Positions 8,206 through 17,151 of a stretch of DNA of 64,000 nt are shown one piece after another. How positions within the stretch are numbered: position 1 is the first letter of the stretch; each line of letters starts with the position of its first letter. Below the pieces are notes generated by a model, which was not told the origin of the DNA, did no database searches, and worked only from the letters and a program-made list of their open reading frames with translations. A program made the position numbers and the translations under genes. The DNA is from JAFNAG01 sp963824985 (lineage in GTDB: Bacteria; Acidobacteriota; UBA6911): assembly GCA_963824985.1 (NCBI GenBank), contig CAWGRQ010000025.1, positions 124,001 to 188,000 of the forward strand, read 5' to 3'.

Positions 8206-8219
8206 GATACGATTGTATC
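8206..8219. promoter_or_regulatory. Dyad GATAC-N4-GTATC between bcp and the P1 peptidase
   Basis: A five-bp perfect inverted repeat with a four-base centre sits 20 bases upstream of the bcp start codon. On the minus strand it overlaps a possible -10 box (TACAAT). It is a plausible operator or simply the promoter of bcp. No family of regulators can be named from the motif. Confidence 0.3.
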
Positions 8220-8362
8220 AGAAATGGTGGGAACGGCTGAAGCCTGTCTCCGGCCTGTCGGAATTGCGGACGCGCTGTGTTACGCTTGGGAATGCCGGGC
8301 GTGCGTGGGTTTCCACGCAGGCCGGGGTTTTGCCCGGCCGGGCCGGAGGAAGAGAGGTCGAG

Positions 8363-9334
8363 ATGGAAAGCGCGCCGAATTCAAGCTTGCCGGCCAGCCC
8401 TTCGCTGACCGATGTGGAAGGAATTCTGGTTGGTCACAGCACTCTCCTCGAGGGACCGACCGGCTGTACGGTAATCACGTCGCGCGTCCCCATGGTTGCC
8501 GGAGTCGATGTTCGGGGTGGAGCTCCCGGAACCCGTGAAACCGACCTCCTGCGGGCGGAAAACACGGTGCCGGCAATCCACGCGGTCTTTATTTCAGGGG
8601 GTAGCGCTTTCGGCCTGGAGGTCGGGTCCGGCGTCGCGAAATACCTGGAAGAGCAGGGTTTCGGTTTTCACGTGGGCGGAGTGGTGGTTCCGATCGTCTG
8701 CGGAGCGATTCTCTTTGACCTGCATCGCGGCAATCCGAAAGTACGCCCGGATGCCCGTGCCGGGTATGCGGCCGCACAGGCGGCAAGCGCTGATCCGGTT
8801 GCGGAGGGGAGTGTGGGGGCGGGAACCGGCTGTACGGTCGGCAAACTGTTCGGTCTAAACAGGGGGATGAAAGGCGGACTCGGCTCCTGGTCCTGGCGGC
8901 GCGCCGACGGATTGAAAGTGGGTGCCGTGGTGGCGGTTAACTGCGTCGGAGACGTGCGAGATCCGGTTCGGGGCACGATCGTCGCTGGAGCGAGAGGAAG
9001 TGATCGAACGGGCTTCGCCGACTCCATCGATCGGCTGCGCCAGGGTTGTGGCATTGAGCTGGAGGTGGGCGGCAATACGGTCATTGGGGTCGTAGCCACC
9101 AATGCCCCCCTTAGCAAGGCGGCGTGCGCCCGGGTTGCGCAGATGGCGCACGACGGTCTGGCGCGCTGCATCAATCCTGCTCACACCCCTTTCGACGGTG
9201 ATACGATTTTCTCCCTGGCAACGGGACAACATCGGATCGAATGCGGTCCGGAAACGATCGGCATCGTCGGCGCAATGGCGGCGGATGTCATTGCCACAGC
9301 TGTAATTCGCGGGTGTCAGGCCGCGGGAATTTGA
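8363..9334 (+). CDS. P1 family (S58/DmpA-NylC type) self-cleaving peptidase
   Basis: N-terminal nucleophile hydrolase of the DmpA/NylC superfamily, 323 residues from ATG 8363 (GAGAGG upstream). Family landmarks are VEGILVGHST, GVDVRGGAPGTRETDLL, ISGGSAFGLE and GTGCTVGK. The expected autocleavage point precedes the conserved VVATNAPL block and reads GGNTVIG. Asn238-Thr239 would give a Thr nucleophile, as in nylon oligomer hydrolase NylC, rather than the Gly-Ser of DmpA. The natural substrate is probably a peptide or small amide, not determinable here. Its 3' end overlaps the convergent downstream gene by 19 bases. Confidence 0.85.
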   Translation: MESAPNSSLPASPSLTDVEGILVGHSTLLEGPTGCTVITSRVPMVAGVDVRGGAPGTRETDLLRAENTVPAIHAVFISGGSAFGLEVGSGVAKYLEEQGFGFHVGGVVVPIVCGAILFDLHRGNPKVRPDARAGYAAAQAASADPVAEGSVGAGTGCTVGKLFGLNRGMKGGLGSWSWRRADGLKVGAVVAVNCVGDVRDPVRGTIVAGARGSDRTGFADSIDRLRQGCGIELEVGGNTVIGVVATNAPLSKAACARVAQMAHDGLARCINPAHTPFDGDTIFSLATGQHRIECGPETIGIVGAMAADVIATAVIRGCQAAGI

Positions 9335-9900
9335 CCTCTGCGGGCTTCGTAGTCGGTGCTGCGCAGATAGATAGGGGGCTGGGTGTCGAGGGCACGTCGC
9401 CGGAGGTGTTCCAATGAAGTGGTCATGCTCGCCCGGACGGCAGCAGCGACCTCACGCCGGCGTAACATATCCGTAAACCGATGGGACCGGTAACGGATTT
9501 CCCAATTCAGCAGGCATTTACCATGATCAGGATAAAGGCGGAAAGTGGACTCGCAGGTGACGTTCCGCGGGTGGATGCTCAAGCAGGAAAATTCACGATC
9601 GCGAAAACACCGGATGCGGATTTCCCTGGGCGGCGTCGAACGGGCCCGGCTTCGTGCCTGGTGGCCCGGGATGTGCTCACCAAGGGCGGACATCGCGGAT
9701 ATGCGCAGTGGCCCGGGCAGCCAGCCAGGATACCGGTTCCAGAGCGGTTCGCACTCGATCTCCTCTATCAGGTTAAAGATGCGGCTCGCCGGGCGATCGA
9801 TTACGGTGGTCAACTCCATCCGGGTTTCCCGCGCCTGATGACACCGGACTGCGAACCAGGCTGCGGCGAATATAGACAGAATCGAGATTGCATAGCCCAT
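9316..9900 (-). CDS. Membrane-anchored SRPBCC/START-like protein
   Basis: 194 residues from ATG 9900 (AGGA six bases upstream). The N-terminus is one hydrophobic segment (MGYAISILSIFAAAWFAV). The rest resembles the polyketide cyclase/START fold: a beta strand ELTTVIDRPASRIFNLIEEIECEPLW typical of SRPBCC openings, alternating strands, and a long C-terminal helix (RRREVAAAVRASMTTSLEHLRRRA). Such domains bind hydrophobic ligands; none can be named here. The fold call rests on pattern only. Confidence 0.55.
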   Translation of the reverse strand: MGYAISILSIFAAAWFAVRCHQARETRMELTTVIDRPASRIFNLIEEIECEPLWNRYPGWLPGPLRISAMSALGEHIPGHQARSRARSTPPREIRIRCFRDREFSCLSIHPRNVTCESTFRLYPDHGKCLLNWEIRYRSHRFTDMLRRREVAAAVRASMTTSLEHLRRRALDTQPPIYLRSTDYEARRGQIPAA

Positions 9901-10294
9901 TGAATTCCTGCCCCGCAGAATACGACGCCCGCAGTCTTTCTTTATTAGATCCAACGGGAGCCCATTTGTCAGTGACCGCCGTCACCGACAGCCTTAACCC
10001 GGATTCCGGGCAGCGCACACCGGCCAGCCGGCATTTCTCGCCGGCCTTAAAGGCTGTAGCAGTTTAGGCTGCAGGCTGTCAGCTTCAATCTGAAGGACTG
10101 AGGCTTACTGGCCGCAATTATCATCAGGTTTATGCTGTTTTGCGCGCGGCCGGGAGGCTTGACGGACCGTAAATGCCTGTAGCTCTCTCCTGGCGCTCGC
10201 CTCGTGTTTATGCCCGTCTGCACGGCTTCGCTATGAAACCTGGTGAGGAATGCGGGCCAGAGGCGGACGCTCCGTTTGTCTCCGGTGGTGCCCG
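9901..10294. other. Intergenic region without a recognisable gene
   Basis: About 390 bases between the SRPBCC-like gene start and the end of the sugar kinase. A near-palindrome GTCAGTGACCGCCGTCACCGAC (9968-9989) could be an operator for the leftward gene. Short frames here show no protein-like sequence. Nothing else was seen. Confidence 0.5.
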
Positions 10295-11632
10295 TTACAA
10301 TATCAGGGCGGCGGGGGCAGGAAGGGTTGTGAAAAAGCGCGCAGGTTCCAATGCGGGGAAGCAGATGTGAAACCTCGCCGTCCATTGGGAGAGGAATTCC
10401 CCTGCCTGGGCTTCGGGAACCAGCGCCCAGACGGCGCCTCCAAATCCGGCGCCGAATGCGGAGGCAGCGGCGGCACCCAGATCACGAGCGGTTCGTGCCA
10501 AAGCCATGGTTTCCGGGACCTGGTTGCCCAGGAGGGTTTCGGCTCCTCGCTGCGAGCGATCCACAAGAAGGCCGAATCGGGTCATATCCCGGGCCGCCAG
10601 AGCCTCGGTCGCGGCAGGAACAATCGAAGTGCTTTCCTCCAAAAAGTGCTCGAAACGATCACATAAAAGGCCGGGAGGATAGTCGGGGTCTGAGGAGCGG
10701 CGAAGGACTTCCCTGATGCGGTCGGCAGCACCCGGTTCCAGCATCACGGCAGCAGCAAGCGTTGAAGGGGGATGCCCACCTGCCTCGCGCCAGATTTGCA
10801 GGATTTTCCGGACCGCGAGCGCGGCACGGTTGTATGGAGCCCGAGCTGAGCCGGTCTTGATAGCGACCACGCCACTCATGCCGATAACAAAAACAAAGCC
10901 CTCGGGCCAGGTTATGGAGCGCTCGTGACGAATCGGGCAAAAGCTGTACTGCTTCAAAGTCCGGGCCTGACTGCAGAGGATGGCCGTGTGGTCCTCGCTG
11001 CCGCCGAAAGTGCCGACCCCCATATCTCCGGTGAGTGCACCGAAGTTCTCACCGTTCTCCACGGTTCCGAGGTAACCGGCGAGGTTTTCGAGGGTGCCGA
11101 TCCCAGTACGGTACTCTTCGGTTGCCGTAAGATCGTTGATGTCGGCAAGCGCCAGGAATATCGCCACGATCAGGGCACTCGAACTGCTCAATCCCGAAGC
11201 GGCCGGAAGATCGCTGATGAAGGCGATGTCGGCGCCGCGGCGCGCCGCGAGAAAATTCCGCGCCACGCGCCGCACCACCGTGGCCGGGTAGGTGGTCCAG
11301 TGGCCCTCCGGGATGGGCAGACATGGATCCAGCCGAAAGACATGCATCGATTTTGATCGGGTATGCACTACCTGAACGGAATCATCCCGGCGCGGCCGGG
11401 CGATCAGGCAAAAGCCCCGTTCCACGGCGCCCAGCAGGCTGCGTCCGCCCGCATAGTCCGTGTGTTTGCCCAGGACCTCGATGCGGCCCGGCACGAAAAA
11501 TTCCCGGAGCGGTTCCATCCGGCCGTTACCTCCGGGAAGGCTGCGCGCGGCTCGCTCAAAGAGATCGCCTTTGGCGTCCGATTCCGCGGGGGACATGCCT
11601 GCGGCCATGAGCCGCTCCGCATACCGGGTCAA
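10295..11632 (-). CDS. GHMP-family sugar kinase (galactokinase-like)
   Basis: ATP-dependent sugar kinase, 445 residues. The N-terminal galactokinase signature appears as PGRIEVLGKHTDYAGG, where galactokinases have GEHTDY. The GHMP ATP loop is LPAASGLSSSSAL and the third motif is SAFGAGFGGAVWAL. It overlaps the upstream nucleotidyltransferase by four bases (ATGA), so the pair is translationally coupled. Together they would turn a free sugar into sugar-1-phosphate and then a nucleotide sugar. Galactose is the simplest guess, but the Glu to Lys change in the sugar-binding motif and the partner enzyme leave another hexose possible. Confidence 0.8.
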   Translation of the reverse strand: MTRYAERLMAAGMSPAESDAKGDLFERAARSLPGGNGRMEPLREFFVPGRIEVLGKHTDYAGGRSLLGAVERGFCLIARPRRDDSVQVVHTRSKSMHVFRLDPCLPIPEGHWTTYPATVVRRVARNFLAARRGADIAFISDLPAASGLSSSSALIVAIFLALADINDLTATEEYRTGIGTLENLAGYLGTVENGENFGALTGDMGVGTFGGSEDHTAILCSQARTLKQYSFCPIRHERSITWPEGFVFVIGMSGVVAIKTGSARAPYNRAALAVRKILQIWREAGGHPPSTLAAAVMLEPGAADRIREVLRRSSDPDYPPGLLCDRFEHFLEESTSIVPAATEALAARDMTRFGLLVDRSQRGAETLLGNQVPETMALARTARDLGAAAASAFGAGFGGAVWALVPEAQAGEFLSQWTARFHICFPALEPARFFTTLPAPAALIL

Positions 11633-12447
11633 ATCCGCACCTGAATGCCGCGGAGTCGTTCGGCGACTGCGGCGATGTCGGCGCGGCTCGAAAGGTCGAG
11701 TACGCCGGCGTGAAACTTCAAAACCCGGAATTTTTCGCCGAGTCGCTCGATCGAGTACTCCACCGCGTCGGTCAATTCGAGTTCGCCTCGCGCGGAGGGC
11801 GCGATGCTGCGGCAGGCGCGGAAGATGGAGGGGCCGAAGGCCCAGCAGTTCATACTCACGAAGTGGTCGGGACCCAGCGCTGCCAGGGTGTCTTCGTCGG
11901 GCTTTTCGACGATGCGCGCAAGCGTGCCGTCGGTATTAATGGCCACCAGGGCGAATTGCCGGATACGGCCTGCGGTGATATTGCCCTGTTCGATCAGGCT
12001 CCGGCGTTCAAACGTCGCCAGACCCGGCTGGCCGAGGAGTCGCAGATCCCGGAGGGCGGCCATCGGATAATAATTGTCGGAATTCAGCACCAGGAAACAG
12101 TCGCCCCCGGCAAACGATTCTGCCGCGGTGACAGCATCGGCAGTGCCGAGGGCTCGCTCCTGGATGGCGAAACTGAGGTGAATCCGGCCGGGAATGCAGG
12201 TGCGGGTGTAATAGTCCCGAAGAACCCCGTGTTCAGGACCAATGATCAGGCACACTTCCCGGTACCCGACATCGGCGAGGCTGCTCAGAACATAATCGAG
12301 GAAAGGGCGTCCGAAGGGGATCATGGCCTTGAGTCCGGCGTCGGCCATAAGCGTCTGCCCGGCGGCGAGCGCCATGCTGCCATCATCGGGACGGCGCATG
12401 CGCGTGCCGAGGCCGCGCGCCAGGATTACAGCCTTGTTCAAGTCCAT
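11629..12447 (-). CDS. Sugar-1-phosphate nucleotidyltransferase
   Basis: Rossmann-type NTP transferase, 272 residues from ATG 12447 (MDLNKAVILARGLGTRMR). The signature loop GxGTRMR is present, followed by KAMIPFGRPFLDYVLSSL, the acidic NSDNYYP for metal and nucleotide, and IVEKPDED. It activates a sugar-1-phosphate with an NTP. Coupling to the downstream kinase (four-base overlap) points to salvage of a free sugar for glycan synthesis. Base and sugar specificity cannot be read from the sequence. Confidence 0.82.
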   Translation of the reverse strand: MDLNKAVILARGLGTRMRRPDDGSMALAAGQTLMADAGLKAMIPFGRPFLDYVLSSLADVGYREVCLIIGPEHGVLRDYYTRTCIPGRIHLSFAIQERALGTADAVTAAESFAGGDCFLVLNSDNYYPMAALRDLRLLGQPGLATFERRSLIEQGNITAGRIRQFALVAINTDGTLARIVEKPDEDTLAALGPDHFVSMNCWAFGPSIFRACRSIAPSARGELELTDAVEYSIERLGEKFRVLKFHAGVLDLSSRADIAAVAERLRGIQVRI

Positions 12448-12634
12448 GGGACCTGTCACTCCTGTCTTCTGTCCTTCCGCCCCTCAATATCGAGTAATTG
12501 AAAGGTGTCCGCCGGAGCCGAACTATAGACCCTGGGTCGCACCCGGATCAAGCGAACGATGACTGCTTCATGAGTCGCAGGGTGCGCCCCCGGGCGCGTG
12601 AGGGGCTGCTTCGGAGGCCTGATCTTGTGCGGCC

Positions 12635-12663
12635 CTCACATTCGCGGGCAAGCATGGTATAAT
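12635..12663 (+). promoter_or_regulatory. Extended -10 promoter of the DUF1573 gene
   Basis: TGG followed by a perfect TATAAT (12658-12663) forms an extended -10 element 46 bases before the start codon. The -35 is weak (CTCACA at 12635-12640, spacer 17), as is usual for extended -10 promoters. Confidence 0.55.
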
Positions 12664-12709
12664 TCGCCGGTCGAACGAGGGTCGGCAATCAACCGTACCG
12701 GAGCCGCGT

Positions 12710-13411
12710 ATGAAACGATTCTTTCTCATGGTCCTCATGGTAATCGTTGGGGGACTTCTGCCGCTCTCTGCCCGGCAGAAGGGGCCCAGCATCGTCTTTG
12801 ACAGCATCAGCAAGAACTTCAACAAGGTACCGGAAGGCGAGGTCATCCGGCACGTCTTCAAGTTTGCCAACAAGGGGGACGCAACGCTCGAGATCGTCCG
12901 GGTGGACGCATCGTGCGGCTGCACGACCGCCCTTCTGTCCGCCGACAAGATTGCGCCCGGACGGAGCGGGGAGATCGAGGTCAAGGTTGAAACCAAAGAT
13001 CTGTCGGCCACGGAACTGAACAAGACCATTTCCGTGATGTCCAACGACCCGAAACAGCCGGTGCTTACTCTGACCATCACCGGTTCGGTCGAACCCGAGT
13101 TCATGCTCTCGGAATTGTCCATTTTTTTCGGCAACGTCCCCCGCGGCCAGGAAGTCAGCAGGGAAATCGTGGTCACCGTCCCGCCGGACAAGTCCTCCCT
13201 GCTGGTCAGTGCGGCCTCAACGGATGCCCAGGTCACTGTGAAGCTTGAACCGGTGGCGGGCAGCAACGGCAAAAAATACAGAGTCATTGCGGTTCAGAAG
13301 CCGGATACGGCCGAGGGTTACCATTTCGGCACGATCAACATCAAGACCACAAGCCGGGTTAAGCCCGAGTTGAAGATTCCGGTGCGCGGACTGGTCGTTA
13401 AGGCGAAATGA
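12710..13411 (+). CDS. Secreted DUF1573 protein
   Basis: 233 residues with a signal peptide (MKRFFLMVLMVIVGGLLPLSA). The DUF1573 domain shows its hallmark VRVDASCGCTTALLS with the CGCT motif, then an Ig-like beta fold (VFKFANKGDATLEI, SNDPKQPVLTLTITGSV) and a second beta domain to the C-terminus. Family members are exported and of unknown function, possibly copper- or surface-related. It is monocistronic, with its own extended -10 promoter. Confidence 0.85.
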   Translation: MKRFFLMVLMVIVGGLLPLSARQKGPSIVFDSISKNFNKVPEGEVIRHVFKFANKGDATLEIVRVDASCGCTTALLSADKIAPGRSGEIEVKVETKDLSATELNKTISVMSNDPKQPVLTLTITGSVEPEFMLSELSIFFGNVPRGQEVSREIVVTVPPDKSSLLVSAASTDAQVTVKLEPVAGSNGKKYRVIAVQKPDTAEGYHFGTINIKTTSRVKPELKIPVRGLVVKAK

Positions 13412-13658
13412 ACCAGGCGTGCGCATCCTCCCTGTGCGCGCCCGACAAAACCTGTTTTTTGAAACCCAGCCCTATCGCGGCTGCGACTGCAGGCGTGTCG
13501 GGCAGGAACGCTTGATTGGCGGGCTTGATTGTGCCTCCAGGGGACCTCAGCCATTTGTCCCGGGCGCGGAGCGGATGACGAAGCGCCTGCGCCGGAGGAT
13601 TCGGCAACCCCAATTGCCGGGTTGGGGGCCATCGATGTAAACCGAGGAGTGGGCGACC

Positions 13659-14402
13659 ATGAAGACACTTGTTCTGCTCAGGCACGGCGAAAGCATATGG
13701 AATCAGCAGAATCGGTTCACAGGGTGGACGGATGTGGGGCTCAGCGAGAAAGGTGAGCAGGAAGCTCTGGAAGCGGGGCGCACGCTCGCCCGAGAGGGGT
13801 ATGCCTTCGATATGGCGTATACGTCCGTGCTCAAGCGGGCCATCAAGACTCTCTGGATAGTTCTCGAGGAAATGGACCTGATGTGGATTCCGGTCTATCG
13901 CACCTGGCGTCTTAACGAGCGCCACTACGGAGCCCTGCAGGGATTGAACAAGGCTGAAATCGCCGCCCGGCACGGTGAGGCTCAGACCAAATTGTGGCGA
14001 CGCAGTTACACTGTTCGCCCGCCGGCTTTGACTCCGGATGACGATCGTTATCCCGGGGGAGATCCCCGCTACATCCGCCTGACTCCGGACCAGTTGCCGC
14101 TTACGGAATGTCTCCAGGACACCGTCGCGCGCTTCCTCCCTTACTGGAAGGAAACGATCGCGCCTGCGGTCCGGAGCGGCGAGCGCGTATTGATTGCGGC
14201 GCACGGCAACAGCCTTCGGGCGCTCGTGAAGCATCTCGATGGTATTTCGGACGAAGACATCGTCGGGCTCAACATCCCTACCGGCATCCCGCTGGTATAC
14301 GAGCTGAATGATGATCTGTCCCGCATGCGGAGCTTTTACCTGGGGGATCAGGAGGAGATACGAAGAGCTACGCAAAAAGTCGCTGACCAGTTGAAGAAAT
14401 AG
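13659..14402 (+). CDS. gpmA: 2,3-bisphosphoglycerate-dependent phosphoglycerate mutase
   Basis: Glycolytic mutase interconverting 3- and 2-phosphoglycerate, 247 residues. The phosphohistidine motif LLRHGESIWN, NRFTGWTDVGLS, RRSYTVRPP and second catalytic His in AAHGNSLRAL are all intact. Length and sequence match dPGM of E. coli type. It stands alone, and a GGAGCC/GGCTCC hairpin without a T-run follows the stop. Confidence 0.95.
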   Translation: MKTLVLLRHGESIWNQQNRFTGWTDVGLSEKGEQEALEAGRTLAREGYAFDMAYTSVLKRAIKTLWIVLEEMDLMWIPVYRTWRLNERHYGALQGLNKAEIAARHGEAQTKLWRRSYTVRPPALTPDDDRYPGGDPRYIRLTPDQLPLTECLQDTVARFLPYWKETIAPAVRSGERVLIAAHGNSLRALVKHLDGISDEDIVGLNIPTGIPLVYELNDDLSRMRSFYLGDQEEIRRATQKVADQLKK

Positions 14403-14517
14403 GAGACCGCCGCAGGGGGACGCACCCCGGAGCCAAAGGAGCCCTGCGGCTCCAGACCTGGTGTCGGGCGTCTCATCCGACGGAGGATCGCAGTTCACGA
14501 GATTGAGGAGGCGAGAC

Positions 14518-15633
14518 ATGATTATCGGCGTGCCCAAAGAACTGCATCGCCACGAACACCGCGTTGGACTTACACCCCTGGCCACAAATCGCCTGGTTCA
14601 GCAGGGACAGACGGTTCTGGTCGAGAAAGAAGCCGGCTTGACCGCGCATTTTTCGGATCGGGACTATCAGAAGGTCGGCGCCCAGATTGTGTACGATACC
14701 GAAGAAGTCTACAAGCGCGCCGATCTTGTCTGCCGTGTTGGCGTGATTGCATCCAAGGAACTCCAACTGATGAAGCCGGAGACGATCATTTGCGGCTTCC
14801 TGCACCTGGCCGTGGCCACTCGGGAGGTGGCCGCCAGGTTGATGGATCTGAAGTCTACGCTCATCGGCTATGAAATCATACGGGACGCCGCCGGCGATCT
14901 GCCGGTGCTGGTCCCCTTCAGCGAAATGGCGGGCCACATGGCCGTTCACATTGCGGCCCATTACCTCCAGAACGAGTCCGGCGGCCGGGGCGTGCTGATC
15001 GGTAACGTCGCCGGGATTCCTCCGGCGACCGTCCTGATCCTTGGGGCGGGCACCGTCGGCGGCACGGCAGCCCGCCAGGCCTTGGCCAGCGGCGCTCATG
15101 TGATCATCATGGATGCCGACCTGGCCAAGCTCAGGTCCCTGAACCGGGAGCTCGGCGGACAGGCCGTGACCGTGATGGGAGACCTCGACTTCCTCGAACG
15201 GTACACCGCGATCGCGGACGTCGTGATCGGCGGCGTCCTGATCCCGGGCGGGCGCGCTCCCTTCGTGGTGACTGAAGACATGGTCAAGGCGATGAAGCCG
15301 GGAAGCGTGATCATCGACGCCTCCATCGACCAGGGCGGATGTGTGGAAACCAGCCGGCCCACCACCCTCGATCACCCCACGTTTGTCGCTCACGACGTCG
15401 TGCATTACTGTGTCCCCAACATGACGGCCAACATCGCCCGCACTTCATCGCGCGCCCTGGCTAACGCCTCTTTACCCTTCGTCCTGGAACTGGCGGGGAA
15501 CGGATTGGACGCGGCACTGCGCTCGGATCCCGGCCTGGCCGCGGGGATTTATATGTACAAGGGAAAGATCGTAAACGAAAGGGCCGGGGCAACCCTTGGC
15601 CTGGCGGCTACGCCGTTGCACCATTTGTTGTGA
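14518..15633 (+). CDS. ald: Alanine dehydrogenase family protein, atypical active site
   Basis: NAD-dependent dehydrogenase of the Ald/PntA family, 371 residues. ATG 14518 follows GAGGAGG. Conserved landmarks are IGVPKELHRHEHRVGLTP (substrate Arg), the Rossmann loop LGAGTVGG, LHLA (catalytic His), and ASIDQGGCVETSRPTT with the catalytic Asp. The catalytic Lys of the usual KVKEP motif is missing; the aligned segment reads CRVGVIASKEL. This suggests altered substrate or a role other than classic alanine deamination. The next gene, a CoA-transferase, starts 76 bases later. Confidence 0.75.
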   Translation: MIIGVPKELHRHEHRVGLTPLATNRLVQQGQTVLVEKEAGLTAHFSDRDYQKVGAQIVYDTEEVYKRADLVCRVGVIASKELQLMKPETIICGFLHLAVATREVAARLMDLKSTLIGYEIIRDAAGDLPVLVPFSEMAGHMAVHIAAHYLQNESGGRGVLIGNVAGIPPATVLILGAGTVGGTAARQALASGAHVIIMDADLAKLRSLNRELGGQAVTVMGDLDFLERYTAIADVVIGGVLIPGGRAPFVVTEDMVKAMKPGSVIIDASIDQGGCVETSRPTTLDHPTFVAHDVVHYCVPNMTANIARTSSRALANASLPFVLELAGNGLDAALRSDPGLAAGIYMYKGKIVNERAGATLGLAATPLHHLL

Positions 15634-15709
15634 CAGAGCAGCAATTCCTACAACGTAACGAACCGAATCACCGTACTCATCGATTTCAGACGCATACAGG
15701 TGGAGACTC

Positions 15710-17008
15710 ATGACCTGGCTGGACGACTACAGATCCAAATTGACAAGCCCGGAGGAGGCCGTCCGCATCATTAATAACGGCTTCCGAATTTACTATGGCG
15801 GGAACGCCGCTATACCCAAGGCCCTGGTGAATGCCCTGGCGGCACGCCGCGACGAGCTCCAGGATGTCCAACTCAATCACGTGCTCCTGCTTGGCCAGGA
15901 TCCGCTTTCCGCGGCTGAAATGAAGGGACATTTCCGCCACAATTCCCTGTTCGTCGGGTCTGCCGACCGGGAGGCGGTCAACGATGCCCGGGCCGATTAT
16001 GTCCCGATCTTTCTGTACCAGATTCCACGGTTATTCCGGGATGGAGTGGTGCCCCTGGATGTGGCCATGGTGCAAACGTCGCCTCCGGATGAGCACGGGT
16101 TCATGAGCCTGGGGGTCGAAACTCTGGCTTCCAAAGCAGCCTGCCAGGTGGCCAGGAGGGTGATTGTGCAGGTAAATGACAAGATGCCCCGGGTGCTGGG
16201 CGATTCGTTTATCCATGTGAATCGCGCCCACGCCATCGTGGAACACTCCGAACCTCTGCCGACCCTTGCCGTCAGACCGTCCACCGATATCGAAAGAGCG
16301 ATTGCCGGACATATTATTCCCCTCATCCGTGCGGGCTCGACGATCCAGATGGGCATCGGAGGCATCCCGGATGCCGTGTACGAATGCATGGAGGGGGCTC
16401 TGGAACTGGGCATCCACACGGAGATGATCTCCGACCGCGCGATGAAAGCCATCCAGCGGGGGATCGTGACCGGGAATCAAAAAACCATCCACCAGGGCAA
16501 GGTGGTGATCACCTTCGCTCTGGGGAGCGAAGAGCTCTACGATTTTCTCGACAACAATCCCCTGATCGAATCCCATCCCGTGGAGCACGTAAACGATCCG
16601 TTCATCATCAGCCAGAACGAGAACATGGTGGCTATCAATTCGGCAATCGAGGTGGATCTCACCGGGCAGATATGCTCGGATTCGATCGGTCCATACATTT
16701 TTTCCGGATTTGGGGGCCAGGTGGACTTTATCCGGGGTGCGGCCCGCTCCAAAGGAGGGCGCCCCATCATCGCCCTGCCGTCGACTGCCAAAAAAGGGGA
16801 AATGTCGCGCATTGTCCCCTTCCTGAAGCAGGGCGCAGGAGTGGTGACCAGCCGCGCGGATGTTCATTACCTGGTCACCGAGTATGGGGCCGTGAATCTG
16901 TTCGGCAAGAATCTGCGGGAGAGAGCCGAGGCGCTCATCCAGGTGGCCCATCCGATATTCCGCGATGAACTGGAACGGGCGGCGAAGGAAAGGAAACTGC
17001 TCCCCTGA
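15710..17008 (+). CDS. Family I CoA-transferase (acetate / 4-hydroxybutyrate type)
   Basis: 432-residue enzyme that moves CoA between acetyl-CoA and a carboxylic acid. Landmarks are VQTSPPDEHGFMSLG, IQMGIGGIPDAV and NSAIEVDLTGQICSDSIG, the last carrying the likely acyl-CoA-forming Glu, then GGQVDFIRGAARSKGGRPIIALPSTA split by the oxyanion region. The closest functional classes are 4-hydroxybutyrate CoA-transferase and Cat1-like enzymes. With the Ald-like gene upstream it may serve amino-acid fermentation, but that is inference. Confidence 0.87.
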   Translation: MTWLDDYRSKLTSPEEAVRIINNGFRIYYGGNAAIPKALVNALAARRDELQDVQLNHVLLLGQDPLSAAEMKGHFRHNSLFVGSADREAVNDARADYVPIFLYQIPRLFRDGVVPLDVAMVQTSPPDEHGFMSLGVETLASKAACQVARRVIVQVNDKMPRVLGDSFIHVNRAHAIVEHSEPLPTLAVRPSTDIERAIAGHIIPLIRAGSTIQMGIGGIPDAVYECMEGALELGIHTEMISDRAMKAIQRGIVTGNQKTIHQGKVVITFALGSEELYDFLDNNPLIESHPVEHVNDPFIISQNENMVAINSAIEVDLTGQICSDSIGPYIFSGFGGQVDFIRGAARSKGGRPIIALPSTAKKGEMSRIVPFLKQGAGVVTSRADVHYLVTEYGAVNLFGKNLRERAEALIQVAHPIFRDELERAAKERKLLP

Positions 17009-17151
17009 TATCAGGCCAGGTCAACCTCCGGACCGGTTTTATTCACGTAGCCATGTTGCAGGTCCTTGCAGGACACGGAAGAGCGCGGATGAACACGAAT
17101 CGGATCCGTGTCCAGGTCTTTTGCGGTTTCGGCTCGTAACCGGCCGCGCGT

